Part shown: positions 24,294-37,284 of the stretch, piece after piece
How positions within the stretch are numbered: the stretch's first letter is position 1
Layout of the letters: each line of letters starts with the position of its first letter
DNA from: Psoroptes ovis
Taxonomy: Eukaryota; Arthropoda; Arachnida; Sarcoptiformes; Psoroptidae
Assembly (NCBI GenBank): GCA_002943765.1
Contig: PQWQ01000047.1
Location: 1 to 64,000 of the forward strand
DNA length: 64,000 nucleotides
Direction: 5' to 3'
Program-made: the position numbers and the translations under genes
The notes under the pieces: model-generated
Told to the model about the DNA's origin: nothing
Seen by the model: the letters and a program-made list of their open reading frames with translations, nothing else
The model's database searches: none

Positions 24294-25219
24294 TAGAATA
24301 CAATGGATTATTATTATTTTTTGTTGTTGTTTTTGTCTTAATTATGAATTTTTGAATCAAAATTATTGAAAATAAGCAAAAGCAAAATATTATTATTATT
24401 TCAATCAATTTTTTTTGAATACGTAATAAATCCAAGTATTCTAAGCCATTCATTTCATGTTCTTCATCTTTGATAATTTTGTTATTTTGTAATGAATAAC
24501 ATATATTCGTATCGTTGTATTATTATGTTTACATTTAATTAAAAATGGATTTGCATTCATCATCATCATGTTTATTTCTATCATCAATTTGCATTTGGAA
24601 AATGTTTTATTTGATTTAAATATGTAAATAAAGAGTCAAAATTAACATACGAAAAAAAACAATACAAAGATTTGCATAGATTTTTCAAATTGATTAAGCG
24701 GCAAATATTAAAAATGGCAAAAATAGAAATGAAATGAAATTATTATTTAGGAAACATAATAATTCAATGGAGATTAAATGAATAAACGAACAACAAGCAA
24801 ATAAACGAATGTAAATTCAAGTGAAATGACCATTTCAGTGTAATTATCATTATTTTTTCAGTAAAATTCAAATTCAAAATTATCATTTAATTCATTCATT
24901 AATTGCTGTTGTTTTCAGCACTTTAAATATGAAAAAAAAAACAAGTTAATTTTTGATGATAATGATTTCATTTTTTGAGAATCATTGTCATCACCCGGGT
25001 GAACTAATTGCTAATTGCTAAATGGCTACTACAATCAACATCGACAAAGATAACATAGACTCATTGTTTAAAAATTCACAAAAACAATGTTCAATTCAAA
25101 AATCATTAAAGTTCAACACAGGATAACATTTTTTTTACATTCAATGATGGTGCGAAACATTATTTTTAAAAAATGGAAAACATGATGTACCTCATGCATC
25201 CTGACATTTGTATGAGTTA

Positions 25220-25299
25220 TTAGGTTGTCCGGAAAGTTTTTGTCGATTATATCCTAGAAAATAATGAAAAAATCGGCAAGAACTTATCGGACAACCTAA
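25220..25299 (+). mobile_element. Hp-I hairpin MITE
   Basis: TTAGGTTGTCCGGAAAGTTT with TATATCCTAG loop; right arm CAAGAACTTATCGGACAACC. Clean TA flanks on both sides. The arms show the two-variant asymmetry clearly. Confidence 0.88.
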
Positions 25300-26303
25300 T
25301 ATTTTTAAATAGTGTGTTCATCGACATAAAGAGGGTTTGGTGATTATCACTTTGATGATTTTTGAATAAAAAATATTGTTTATTTGTTGTGTATATGGTT
25401 GGCTGATATTGAATAAAATACAATTTTCAGTAATTACAATTGTTTTCAATACAATTGAATTTACAATACAATTCCATAGAATGAAATGAATGATGAAATA
25501 ATTTCGCTTCAAAACAAATCGATCAAACATAAATATTATTACAAATGTTGAAACATTTGTATATATTTTTTGAGCCGAATACAGCGGCGAAATGCAAAAT
25601 TTAACAAACCTCGAAACAATTTGTACGAAATGAATTTGTAAGAAATGAATTTGAAATCAATGAAAGAAAAATGAATTCGGAATCCACTGAAATTCTCGAA
25701 CAAAATTCTTGGATTCTTGCTGTTCATTATAGTAATGTTGGAACATTATTTGTTTCAAACATTTTTTTTCAAACAAACAAATGAACAAATGAAAATAAAT
25801 AAATAAATTGTAATATTTGAATTAAATTAAATATAAAATTTTAAATAAATAAGTAAAAATTTTAAATTTTTCTTATTTTTCTTATGTTTTCGGCTAAGAA
25901 AGGAAAAATCCATATTATTATTTTCAAGACAAAGTGAATGGGGATAGATATATGAACAAAATTTAAACAAAAAAGTTTAAAAAACTAGAATTTGAAATTT
26001 TATTTATTTATTTTTGCTCAGATATATTTGTTTGTTTGTTTATATTGCTTGGAATTGAATAAATACAAACATCATTTATGTATTTTGTTTTTTTTTCAAA
26101 TTTCAAATTTATTCTTGTTTCAATTTCTTCATACGAGAAATAAGCGGAGAAATTTCAATTTTCAATCGAAACTTTTTTCTTTTTTGCTTGGAAAAATTTC
26201 ATTATTTTCTACCGTACTTTTCATCGGTGTACACATATAAAAAAAAAATATATGTATAATTTGCTTTACAGAAATAAATAATAAGGTTTGGTACAGTTAT
26301 TTT

Positions 26304-26388
26304 ATTAGATTGTCCGAATAGTTCATTCCGCTTAATCGAATAGAATAGTTATTCATGAAAATTGGCTAGAACTTTTCGGACAAACGAA
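26304..26388 (+). mobile_element. Hp-III hairpin MITE
   Basis: TTAGATTGTCCGAATAGTTC, then ATTCCGCTTAATCGAATAG, then CATGAAAATTGGCTAGAAC and TTTTCGGACAAACG. Outer stem as in the other families, but an unpaired asymmetric interior marks a separate family. Confidence 0.8.
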
Positions 26389-26781
26389 ATATTTCATTTC
26401 ATTTTCTCTCATACACATCGCATTGTTATTATTTACTTTTTTCTGGTCCTAAAATTTGTTTTTTAAATTTTATCAATTTTTTTTACCACCACCACCACCC
26501 TTGAAGTAAACGATGTATTATGAGTTATATCATTTATATTAGATTATATTGAAATTTAAACTTGGAATAAAAATTTTCGGAATCGGTCGAAATAATTATG
26601 GTTTGTTTGTTTTTTCAGCGTTTTTTTTGTATTTTGTCAAATTTCTCATATTTATATTTGAATAGATGATGAAATGAATGAATGTCTCGTTGATTCATTC
26701 GTTTTTTTTCGAAAATTCAAAAATAAGACAAAAAAGCAATAAAAAAATGACAAAATTAAGTCACAAACACAAACATACAAA

Positions 26782-26800
26782 TACACACACACACACACAC
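26782..26800. repeat. (AC)n microsatellite
   Basis: Nine AC units in the gene-poor region. Confidence 0.9.
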
Positions 26801-27129
26801 AATATGATTATATGTTTAGCGAAATTTTGCAGAAACAACACATAATAATGGATAAACAAATAAGAATGACCGAATATATCAAATATAGATGAATATAAAT
26901 ATAAATAAATATGCGAAAACATTATCAAATGATGATGATAATAATAATGATGACTTCTGAAACATCATGAATCGATATTGTTTTCGATTCTTTTGAAGAA
27001 TATTCCCTGAAAATTATATGAAATATAGAATATTTCACTTTTTCTGAACATTCTGGTTTATTAAACAAATGTTTTATTATGGTACAAATGTATTATTTTC
27101 GAAGAGAGAATATAATTTAAATTTTATGA

Positions 27130-27430
27130 ATTCTCGCTTGCGAAAATGTTGACAGGCTAAAATTTTTCAAGGATAATAATGATTCGTTTCATCTTTTAAT
27201 TTTGGAAAATTGTCACATTTGAACATCAGGTTTTTCACCGATAAAATCGATTGGTAAATGGTCAAAGTAGACTTGCAAATCTGAAAATTTTTCCAAAATT
27301 TTGACCAGCAACAGTTTGCAAGTTGTATAGTTGGACAGCAAAGCTAAGACAAGATCCTTAGATCCTTAAAGTCAGAGCGTTTGTCCGATAATTTCAAAGT
27401 GTTTTGGGTGGATCAATTTGATTGACCGGA
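27130..27430. other. less AT-rich, non-repetitive island
   Basis: About 300 bp with more G and C than its surroundings. It contains AGACAAGATCCTTAGATCCT and a lone TTTGTCCGATAATTTC, which resembles a single MITE arm without its partner. No open frame. Could be a decayed element or a regulatory segment. Confidence 0.3.
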
Positions 27431-27787
27431 TTGATTGATGTATAATGTTTCATGTTGTTTTGCTTGCAGAAATCACAAATAAATAAATAAATAAACCGGA
27501 ATCATTTTCCCAAGAAAGCCTCTAGCAATCATCATCATGGATTCGGCATTTCATTTTTTTTTTCAACAGTAAATTTATCAAATAAGAAAATTATATTAGG
27601 TTTTCAGTGTGAAAAAATGAAATTTATTTCAAAGAAAATTTTTCTTTGAAAAAAAAAAAATTTCATTTTCAAAGATTATTTCAGATATTTTCATTATTAT
27701 TTTATTACATTACAAACACATCGTATCGTATCGGATGATTGGATGGTCATAGGATTATTATTTATTTAACATTATTATTTCATTTCA

Positions 27788-27868
27788 TTAGCGTGTCCAA
27801 AAAGTTTTTGCCAATTTTCTTATTGATTCCCTATGGATATAATCGTCAAAAACTTTTCGGACAACGTT
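27788..27868 (-). mobile_element. Hp-I hairpin MITE
   Basis: Left arm GCGTGTCCAAAAAGTTTTTG, right arm CAAAAACTTTTCGGACAACG, loop CCCTATGGATATAATC. The terminal bases on both arms have changed; an aged copy. Confidence 0.8.
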
Positions 27869-28195
27869 ATATTTTATTTTTTATTTTATTAATGTGTAAT
27901 CGAATTCGTAGAAAATTTTAAGAAATAAAAAAATTTGAACACAAAAAAAATTGAAAATTGCTTCACACTAAGATATGATGAACCTTTTTTTTTGCTTGTG
28001 TGTTATGCTTCTGGTATGAATTGAATTGAATAAGTCTATTTTTTAGAATTTTTTCAAGAAAAAATTTTATTTCATTTCCTTTTCTCAAAAAAACTTGAAT
28101 CGTTTTCTTAAATTTCGATTCGAAGAGAGAGAGAGAGAGGAAGAAGAAGAAGAAGAAATTTCATTTTGGGTATATTGAGAATATTTACAATAATA

Positions 28196-28274
28196 TTAGG
28201 TTGTCCGAAAAGTTCTGGCTGATTTTAATAAAGCAACTCTATTGATTAATCGGAACAAACTTTTCGGACACCAT
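28196..28274 (-). mobile_element. Hp-III hairpin MITE
   Basis: TTAGGTTGTCCGAAAAGTTC, then TGGCTGATTTTAATAAAGCAA and GATTAATCGGAACAAACTTT, ending TCGGACACC. The inverted arrangement of the 26304 interior. Confidence 0.78.
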
Positions 28275-29033
28275 GATATCACAGAAAAATGTTTTGGGAA
28301 TTGAAATGAAATCTTTTAGAAAATGATTCGTTTAAATGTTGAAAAATATTGTATTTCATGATTTCATAGAGTCCAAACTTTTCAAATTTTTCTTCTGAAC
28401 AAAAAATTTGTTGAAGGTTTTTAAGGTTCATAGGGTGTGAAATAATAATAACACTATCTTCTTCTATTCATTCATTCAATCTATCAAAAAGCAGGTAAGA
28501 TTGAACCAATATTTGAAGGGTTATTCTTTGTTCGTTTTTTCTTGAATTGAATGGAAAATATTCAACAGAAAAAAATGATCGAAGAATAATCAAAGACTAT
28601 TGGTACAAAATGGAAAAAAACCATATTTTCAACACTTTCAATTCTTTCTATTCATTGTTTCACCACTATTATTCGATCATCAGCTGTCAGGTGGAAAATT
28701 CTTTGGAATAATAAATGAATTGAATAAGTGAATATGGAATAATGAAACAATATTTAAACAATACTCCATCAATATTCTTATTTACATCAATGAAAATCGT
28801 TTTCGGAGATTATCATTTATGGAAAACTAAAAAAATGGCAAAATGAAAACGAATCAGATTTGAAACACCTTGAAACATCTTGCACCTTTGCATCCCACTG
28901 AAACACTCGAAACAGTCGTGTTTGCATCTTTTGTTTTGATAGGAACAATCAAAAAGAATAATTGATATTTTCTCATTTCTTTTTTTTTCATTTTGTCTTA
29001 TTTGTATTGTTTGTCAGGTATTAAAGAAAAGGT

Positions 29034-29115
29034 ATTAGGTTGTCCAGAAAGTTTTTGCCAATTTTTACATGTTTTTCAATCAAGTAAATCGGCAAAAACT
29101 TTCAAGACAATCAAA
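29034..29115. mobile_element. Hp-IV hairpin MITE
   Basis: TTAGGTTGTCCAGAAAGTTT, interior TTTACATGTTTTTCAATCAA, then AAATCGGCAAAAACTTTCAA. The interior is shared with the 36478 and 43369 copies and differs from Hp-I. Right terminus diverged. Confidence 0.75.
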
Positions 29116-30968
29116 TAGAAACAATAACAAACAAACAGAGAAAATAATGGAAACTTTCATTTATTTATTACTTTTCATTCAATTGGAAAATGGAAAGTTT
29201 TCAATAATATTTTTTCCATATTTTTCAAATAGGTAATAATGTTTGATGATTCTTCGGTAATGTTTGATGATTCGATTGTTCGATGAGTGAAAAATAAAAT
29301 AAAATACTTTAAATGTTATTATTTATTGAAGTATTTTTTCTCACTCAATTGCACCCGATTTCACAATGGATAATAACAAATGACATGTGTTTGAATTCTC
29401 ACAAATCATCAACTCATCAAATGATGATGATGATGATGATGATTGTTAAATGAAATCGAATTGGTGATAATTTTCAAGTTTACAGCAATTTTGCTACCTC
29501 AAATCAATATTACAATTGTTATCGTGTGATATGGCAATGACAATCGCTTTTTTTTGCTTCGGTGTGCTGTCGCGTTGATTGATATGTGATGAATTGATGA
29601 ACGAATTCAATGTGAATAACAATTTCAACAATTGATTGAAATTACATTGAGCTTATATGCTGCCCTCTAAGAATTTGATCAATTGAAGCTTTAAATTTTT
29701 TTTTTTTTTTTTTGAATTACATTTTTATGCAAATATTTCATAGCTACAACTATATTTGCTTGGTTATCGCCAAAAAACTATTGAAAAATTCTTGTGAAAA
29801 AACAAACAAACAAACAAAAGATTATTCTGGATTTTATTATTTCTAGAATTGATAGATTATCTTTGACCACAATGACTACTCATTCTTTCAATTATTTTCA
29901 TTTTTTCCAAATAGTTGGTTTTTTTTTTACCAAATAATTATGATGATGATTACAGCAGCAACAGCAACAGTAACAACTACAATTTGATGATGATTACAAC
30001 AGCAGACCAAAACAAAATGACCAACAAATAAATAACTGATAAATAAATAAATAAAAATAAATAATTTCAGTCACATATTTTATCGAATATTAACCAAAAA
30101 TAAATAAATAAATAAATATTTTTTCAAATTTACTGAAATACGAATTTACGTGCTAATGTTTTTTTCATTGTTATTATTTTGATTATTTTTTCAAAAAAAA
30201 AAAAAAATATAAATGAAAATACCAAACAAATATAATGGTGAATTGTTGAAAAAATTTCAAAATTTGAAAAGTTGGAAAAAATTTTCAAATAAAAATTATG
30301 AAATATAATTTGATTGATATAAATAATATTCAACCTATTATTATGCCATTATTATCATTGTGCCAATGGATGAGAAAAATATCGAGTGAGAGGAAAAATA
30401 AAATTGGTGCACACACACACATATAACCCGAAAGCTAAAAAATTCCAAAGGCATTAAATACTTGAATTTCCATTGATAATATAATATGAAATTCATTATA
30501 TAATGTGTTCTTGTTGTCGGAACGTGGAAACCCTAAAAATCGAGCTAAAATTGAATTCATTTTCATTGAATGAATGTGAATAAAAAAATTGAATATTCTT
30601 GAATAAAATGAAATTTTTTGCCAATGAAATATAATTGAATATATTTTGTACTCATTTATTTGAAACAATTCTGTTTGATCTCGTGAAACAGCAGCAGCAA
30701 CAGCAACAACAACAACAACAACAATCAACATCAACAAAAGAATATTAATAGCCATCAATTTATTATTTTGATGATGATGATGATGATGATTGCACAACTA
30801 CAACAACAACAGCAACAGAAACAATAGAAATAATAATAATAATATTTACAATGATTTAAGCTCATAAATAAAAATGAAAAAAAAATTCATATATTTCATT
30901 TCATTTATACCATGAAATGAAATGAAACGAAATGAAATTCAAAGTATGGTGTAGAATCATAATTATAT

Positions 30969-31052
30969 TCGAGGTTGTCCGGAAAGTTTTTGCCGATTAT
31001 ATTGTAGAAAATAATTGGGAAATCGGCAAAAACTTTTCGTGCAACCACTTAA
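30969..31052 (+). mobile_element. Hp-I hairpin MITE
   Basis: TCGAGGTTGTCCGGAAAGTT, loop TATATTGTAG, right arm CAAAAACTTTTCGTGCAACC followed by a small ACTT insertion before AAT. Confidence 0.83.
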
Positions 31053-31446
31053 TATTTTTTTTTTCATTTTCTGTTCGTAGAATTGAATAATACAATTTCC
31101 AATGCAAGAATAATGCATAAATATGTGTATCTATCTATGGCATGCATACATATACTATCTAACATATTTATTATTTATGTACGTACAACTTTTTCAACTC
31201 ATTCAAACAATTATTTCATTGAGAAAATAATGATTCGTTTCGTGTATTATTTAAGAATAATTCTATTATATTCTCTATGTGAATATTTTGTTCATTGATT
31301 ATATTCTATTTCATTATTCAATGAATAGTCTTTTTTTCACAGTGATTTTTTTTCTCATGTCTCGCCCTCGAAACATCTAATTGTATAAATATTAATAATT
31401 ATTTTCCAAGATAATAATAATAATAATAAATAATCAAAGAAATATA

Positions 31447-31530
31447 TTAGGTTCTTGTCCGAAAAGTTCTTGTCGATTTTCTCATTTATTTTCTACGATG
31501 TAACCAGCAAAAACTTTTTGGACATTCTAA
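31447..31530 (-). mobile_element. Hp-I hairpin MITE
   Basis: TTAGGTTCTTGTCCGAAAAG, with two extra bases in the left arm; loop TTCTACGATGTAACC; right end TTTTTGGACATTCTAA. Flanked by TA. Confidence 0.82.
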
Positions 31531-31931
31531 TATTTTATCATTTTATTTTAATTAATATGAATATGAACGTAAAATTTTCAAAAAGGAGAATTTCGAATAT
31601 TTTTCAAATTTTTTCAAAGATTTTCTTTTGAATGTTTTCAACGAGACAATCACCAGAGAAGTTTTCATTATGAGTTTTTCCTGACAAAATCTTAACATTT
31701 AACAAAATGAGAATTCTAGAATTTTTTGAAATCAAAATCATTAGATTTTTGGTGTTGTTTTCTTAAGAAATTTTATCAATTTTTAATCTTTATAATGAGA
31801 AATTCTAACATTTCTACCAAGCTATACGGCTGAATGGGAATAAAATTCACTCATAGAATTGAATGCTTTCGGAAAGAAAGAGAATAAGAAAAAAGATTGA
31901 TTTCAAGACATTTATTTGATTCTGTTCGTCT

Positions 31932-31934
<3 letters not shown>

Positions 31935-31971
<37 letters not shown>
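31935..31971. repeat. (GT)n microsatellite
   Basis: About 18 GT units, the longest dinucleotide run I noted in the window. Confidence 0.95.
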
Positions 31972-31973
<2 letters not shown>

Positions 31974-32222
31974 CACTGTTCATATTACCAGTTTCTGAAA
32001 CAACAACACAACAACACTTGAAACAGCTGTATTGAATGTATTAGAATGTAGAAAGGATGGAGAATATTGAATTCTTTCATAAATTCTTTCATAATCATCA
32101 AAAAAAATATAAGAAAAAAAATACAAGTTTCAATTTCCATTGGAAATATTAAAAAAAATGAAATTATCAAAGATTTATTATCACACTTATAATCCATATT
32201 TAGCTTGAATATCATAAATATA

Positions 32223-32305
32223 TTAGGTTGTCCGAAAAGTTATTGTCAATTTTCCAGCTGATTTTCCACACAATATAACCGGCAAAAACTTTGCGGACAA
32301 CTTGA
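32223..32305 (-). mobile_element. Hp-I hairpin MITE
   Basis: TTAGGTTGTCCGAAAAGTTA, interior TTTTCCAGCTGATTTTCCAC, then AATATAACCGGCAAAAACTT and TGCGGACAACTTGA. Confidence 0.84.
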
Positions 32306-33052
32306 TACAACAAACGCACACACATAAATATATTTTAATACTTTTAATGAACAAGTTATGTTTCAAAATTTTCGTTTTTTTTTCTTATGATTTAATTTTC
32401 TTTGAAGAATTTTCACCAACTTATGTAACTAGATAGAGATAGTAGTTTTCGGAAATATCAAATGGTATTAACTAATTGATGACTAATCTTTATCATTTTT
32501 TCTTATTTTTCTTAAATCGAAAATCAATTGAAAAATATGATAAAATCAGTTTTCAATTTCGAATATTTTTTGGAAAAGGAAAATTCTCAGAATTCCCAGA
32601 ATATCAAAACTTCAAAGTCCAGAGAAAAAAAACCGAAAAAAAAACACATTTAGACACTTTAATACACGTTAATTCTGCCATATCATTGTCATAGTTAAGA
32701 CATATTTCTTATGGTCCAAGAAATCCACTGAACAACAACAAAAAGAAGAAGAAAAGTAACGAAAAAACAAAGTAATTTTTAATGTAAATATTCCATTTAA
32801 AAAAAAAAAAGAAATGAATAAATAAAGGAAATATTAAAACATTTTAAATTTTCATTTTAATTTTTTTTTATTTTTTACTTCGTAAAGAAACAAATACATT
32901 CAAATGTATTATCATCATTCATTCATTCAAAGAATAACATTTGCATTATCATCATTATTACTATGATGATGATGATGATTTTCACTTATGTAAAAATCAT
33001 AAATGAATGTAAAAAATCACATACGAAAACACAAGTAAATGATGATGCTCTT

Positions 33053-33077
33053 ATGATGATGATGATGATGATGATGA
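33053..33077. repeat. (ATG)n microsatellite
   Basis: About eight ATG units, one of many ATG/TCA trinucleotide tracts in the window. Confidence 0.9.
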
Positions 33078-33153
33078 CAGTGGGTGAAAATGGTGAAAAT
33101 GGAAAAATTTTAAAATTTTAAAATTTGATTTCATGAATTTTATTATTCATGTA

Positions 33154-33234
33154 TTTGAATTGTCCCATAAGTTCTTGGTGTTTTTCGAATAAAAAAAGAT
33201 TAAAAAAACGGCAAGAACTTATGGGACAATCAAA
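33154..33234. mobile_element. Hp-II hairpin MITE
   Basis: TTTGAATTGTCCCATAAGTT and AACTTATGGGACAATCAAA. The outer AA/TT change is compensated on the other arm, so the stem stays paired. Confidence 0.85.
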
Positions 33235-33647
33235 TATAATGCATATATAAGCATTGGAGGAACATGTACTACAATTGTAGAATACATTTTGTTGTATTTT
33301 CTGTTTTTTTTCTTTCTTTGAACATTTTACAAATCTAAAAATTCGAGGGAAAAATACAAATGGAAATTCAAATAGATAGATAGAAATGATGACTGGAATT
33401 TACATTATTACAAATGAATATTCAAAAATTTTTATTCAAAGAAAAACGAATTTTCATATTCATTCTTATTGATATGAGAATATTTATTTTTTTGTTTGAC
33501 TTTGTCCATTTCCCAAGGATTCTCTAAGAAAATTTTCGTTTTTCTTTTTCTTCTTTTACAAATCTAAAATTGAATCCAATTTATTTATTTATTTATTTTT
33601 TATTTTTTTTGCATTTCATTTCTCGCTCTCTTTGGTTTACATTATTA

Positions 33648-33732
33648 TTAGGTTGTCCCATAAGTTCTTGCCATTTTTTCGAATGCAAAAAAATTTTTGA
33701 TAAACGACAAGAACTTATGGGACACAACCTAA
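33648..33732. mobile_element. Hp-II hairpin MITE
   Basis: TTAGGTTGTCCCATAAGTTC and GAACTTATGGGACACAACCT. The right arm has a two-base insertion (ACAC) just inside the terminus. TA-flanked. Confidence 0.86.
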
Positions 33733-34550
33733 TATGATCAAAATTTTTTTTTCTTTCATTTTCGCATTGGAATCATCAAATACACAATCAATACTGATGT
33801 GTTTGTGTGCAAGTGTGTGTGTTTGTGTATGAGGCAAAAGATACTTTTAAGTGAAAAATTCAATTGAAAATTCTTTGAATAACTTACACAAATACACACA
33901 CACAAAAATTGTTTATTTATTTATTTATTTACTTGAATTTTTAAGAAATATAGATTATTTACATACCAAAGACCTACACATACAAACACACATTTTCACA
34001 TGAAAAATGGTACAAATGGTATATTTTATTCTTTTTATTCATTTTTTTTTGGAGAAAATCAATCAAATGAATGTATGAATGTATGAATGAATGAATGAAA
34101 AGTAAAAGTAAATTTTCAATTGTATCTCAATTTGAAATTGGATTCATTTTCATTTCTTTGAAATTCAATTTTTATTCTTTATTTTTACAACAAAAAATAT
34201 TGAAATTCTCTGTCTCTCTCTGTCTGTCTCTGTGTCCATGTTTCAAATTCATATTGATCTTGAAATATGTGTGAAATATTCACTCAATATAAGTCTCATA
34301 CAAGTTTCAAGAATCTTTGCAAAAAGGAATTGATTTTCAAAATGTTTTTTCTTATTTTTGTGACTAAATAAGAAGAGCACGAAAATTTATGAAGAAAATT
34401 GTGTTTATCAATTGATTTTTGAACAGAATAAATATATTTTTAAGAAAATAAATAAGTTTTTATTTCATTTCAATTATTATTATCATCATCGATTTCAAAG
34501 TAGTAATTTCTTCTTCTTCTTCTTTTGCCCAATATTATATTTATTTATAT

Positions 34551-34630
34551 TTAGGTTGTCCAATAAGTTTTTGTCGATTATTTCGTAGGGAATTATGAGA
34601 AAACCGGAAAAAACTTATTGGATAACCTAA
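34551..34630 (+). mobile_element. Hp-I hairpin MITE
   Basis: TTAGGTTGTCCAATAAGTTT, loop TATTTCGTAGGGAATTATG, then AAACTTATTGGATAACCTAA. The CCAATAAG change on the left is matched by CTTATTGG on the right. Confidence 0.86.
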
Positions 34631-34716
34631 ATATTTGCACTCATTGAACTCATCAAACATTTTTTCACGAAATCATCATTTTGTTGTTGTCGATGATGAT
34701 GATTTCGATGATTTCA

Positions 34717-34747
<31 letters not shown>
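34717..34747. repeat. (ATG)n microsatellite
   Basis: About ten ATG units following a short imperfect GATGATTTC repeat. Confidence 0.9.
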
Positions 34748-34976
34748 CCCTAAATCAAATATAAATGTGAAGAATTCAACAGAAACAAACACAAACTATA
34801 GACTATAGACTATACAACAACAACACACAACAATTGACAATTTTATTTCAAAAATTTTCTTTATTATTTCAGTATTTTTACAAAGTAAGAAGGTATCGAT
34901 TTATTTATTTTTATTTTCATTTTATTTTTATTTATTTTTCCACTTATAACTTCAAAACTCTTGTAAATGATAATAC

Positions 34977-35010
<34 letters not shown>
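34977..35010. repeat. (AAT)n microsatellite
   Basis: About eleven AAT/TAA units. It produces a poly-Asn run in a spurious 62-codon frame. Confidence 0.9.
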
Positions 35011-36068
35011 TGTATTGATTGAAAATCGATTTCAAATTTTTCTATTTTTTTTTTTCTTGGATACTTTGACGATTTTCGTTTCTACTCTTATATTTAAAAC
35101 ATGGAAATTTGAGTAAAGTGAAAAAAATAACAAAAAAAGTTTCATTTTGAAATTTGAACAAAATGTGTGTGTGTGTGTGTGTGCAATAAGAAATGGAAAT
35201 ATAAATGTGTGTGATTCACTATACTTATAATTACACATGTGATCGAAATGAATTCAGAAATTTTGAAAATTTCAAAATTTCAAAATGGAATTTGAATCAG
35301 GAAAATTGGCCCAATATACCAAATTCACACAATGAAATGTTTAATCTAATCTAATTTCTCAAAGGCAATTTTTTGGAAATGATAATTTCATTTTTGAGAA
35401 AAAAAATTCTGTAAAAATGATTTCCATTCTATCGCATTCTACCCAAATAGTGTTTAATTAAAGCCAGCCACCAAATTTGGCCAATTTTGAAAAATTTTAA
35501 ATTTTAGAAATTTTTGGTGTCAGAATTTTTAATTTAGCCACAGGGCTATTGATATTTTAACAATGATTTACACTGAGAAAGCATTGAAAAGTTGGTGAAA
35601 ATTGAATTAAATTAAATGAAACAAATGAAAAAGTGTTGGAATTTTTTTTTTCATTTCTCTTTGAAATTATATAATCGATTCATTACTGAATATTACCATT
35701 ATCGTCATTATCAAATGTTATATTCAATAAATGATGATGATGATTTAAATTTTTGATGAAACAATTGTTTCATCAAAAAAAAAATTTAAAATTCAAAAAA
35801 TATATTAAATTTCATTTTGTTTTATCGAAGAGAGAGAGAGAAAGAGAATAAAATGAAATGTTTTTCGAATGTAATTCACTGCAATACAGGGCTATAGATT
35901 TTAAAATGTACAGAGAAAATGTACCAAATAATGTATGAATGTATAATGAAGCAAATATACCCTCCGAAAAACAAATAGAAACGAATACATAACTAATCTC
36001 TCTTTTTTGTATTTTTTGAAAACATAATTCAATTTATTGATGCGAAAGACTATTAGCCTTAAAAAATT

Positions 36069-36148
36069 TTAGGTTGTCCAATAAATTCTTACCGATTTTC
36101 TCGTAATTCCCTACGATATGATCGGCAAAAACTTTTCGGACAATCTAA
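36069..36148 (-). mobile_element. Hp-I hairpin MITE
   Basis: TTAGGTTGTCCAATAAATTC, loop ATTCCCTACGATATGATC, then ACTTTTCGGACAATCTAA. TA-type flanks. Confidence 0.86.
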
Positions 36149-36477
36149 TAGCATCGTATAATCATAATAATAAATAGAAATATTCATCAACATTTTACAT
36201 ATCCACCAAGCAATGATGATAATGATAATAATTTTTAATAATCTACTAATATTGTCAACTGGAATGTTAAACTGAATACATTGAATTGTAAAGATACTAA
36301 CAGAAACAACAAAAAAAATGTTTATCGAGCAAAAAATATTCGGTGAAAATGAATTACAAAATGCAAAATAAACGGCATAAAAAAATAAAATAAACGAAAT
36401 GCCGTATTATAACCTTTCAACATATTATTTGAATATTTGATGAAAATCGAATCGAATTCCGATTCGATTGAATTGTA

Positions 36478-36560
36478 TTAGATTGTCCGAAAAGTTTTTG
36501 CCAATTTTCAAACGTTTTTTGAATTAGTAAATTGGGGAAAAACTTTCCGTACAACCTAAT
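36478..36560. mobile_element. Hp-IV hairpin MITE
   Basis: TTAGATTGTCCGAAAAGTTT, interior CAAACGTTTTTTGAATTAGT, then AAACTTTCCGTACAACCTAA. The TTTTTNAATTAGTA interior is shared with 43369. Confidence 0.78.
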
Positions 36561-36862
36561 ATATTCGAGCTGCTGTAATTCGGCAAACATTCATTCATTC
36601 ATTTGTTCATCCATTCAGCCATTCATTCATTCATTCACAAGAAGCATTAAGCATCGCATAAGTGACAGATATTTTAATATATTCACATTTTTCACACTCA
36701 TTTACATTTGAAATAAATTCATATTCATTCATTTTGAAACATGTATCATATTGATCATCTGGATCATTATTATTATTATTATTATTTTGAATACAATTAA
36801 AATGACAATTGAAAAAAAATATGAAAATTCATGTTATAATAGCAATAATAATGACATCAAAT

Positions 36863-36943
36863 AACGGGTTGTCCCGTAAGTTTTTACTGTTTCTTAAATT
36901 TTTTCCAATTCAAAAAACGACAAGAACTTATGGGACAACCTAA
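36863..36943. mobile_element. Hp-II hairpin MITE
   Basis: AACGGGTTGTCCCGTAAGTT and AACTTATGGGACAACCTAA, loop AATTTTTTCCAATTC. The left outer bases are altered. Confidence 0.84.
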
Positions 36944-37201
36944 TAATGAAGATGATATTTTGGAAAAATAATAAAGAGATAAAATATAACAATATTGTTA
37001 TTACGATTATGGATAGTTTGATTGTTTGAGCGTGCATTGAGAGATGTTTTTCAAAATGAATGCTTCCATTGTTATCATTATCATCATTGTTATTATTATT
37101 TGGTGACAAAATAATCAAACAAACATACAATCAATTGAATTGTGGCGGACAAAAAAAGGAAAGTAAAAAAAAAAGGTCTCAATATATTCATAATCAAAAT
37201 A

Positions 37202-37284
37202 TTAGGTTGTCCGTAAAGTTTTTCCCGATTATATCATAGGCGAATGATGAGAAAATTGGCAAGAACATATCGAACGACCCCTAA
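37202..37284 (+). mobile_element. Hp-I hairpin MITE
   Basis: TTAGGTTGTCCGTAAAGTTT, loop TATATCATAGGCGAATGATG, then CAAGAACATATCGAACGACC. The right arm is the more damaged. Confidence 0.82.

Larger units (their letters stand above)
22688..30000. other. gene-poor region, first part
   Basis: Either the large 5' intron of the Ig-domain gene or intergenic DNA. It holds hairpin elements at 23311, 24200, 25220, 26304, 27788, 28196 and 29034, less AT-rich islands at 22875-23115 and 27130-27430, and AC and GAT microsatellites. Short open frames here are low-complexity or lack splice and start context. Confidence 0.5.

Noticed and set aside
30435..30797. Minus-strand frame with a hydrophobic run that could be the missing signal-peptide exon of the Ig gene
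   Set aside because: The hydrophobic run is encoded by a CAA/CAG microsatellite, and the GT sites I could find after it are weak and in phase 0 or 2, while phase 1 is needed.
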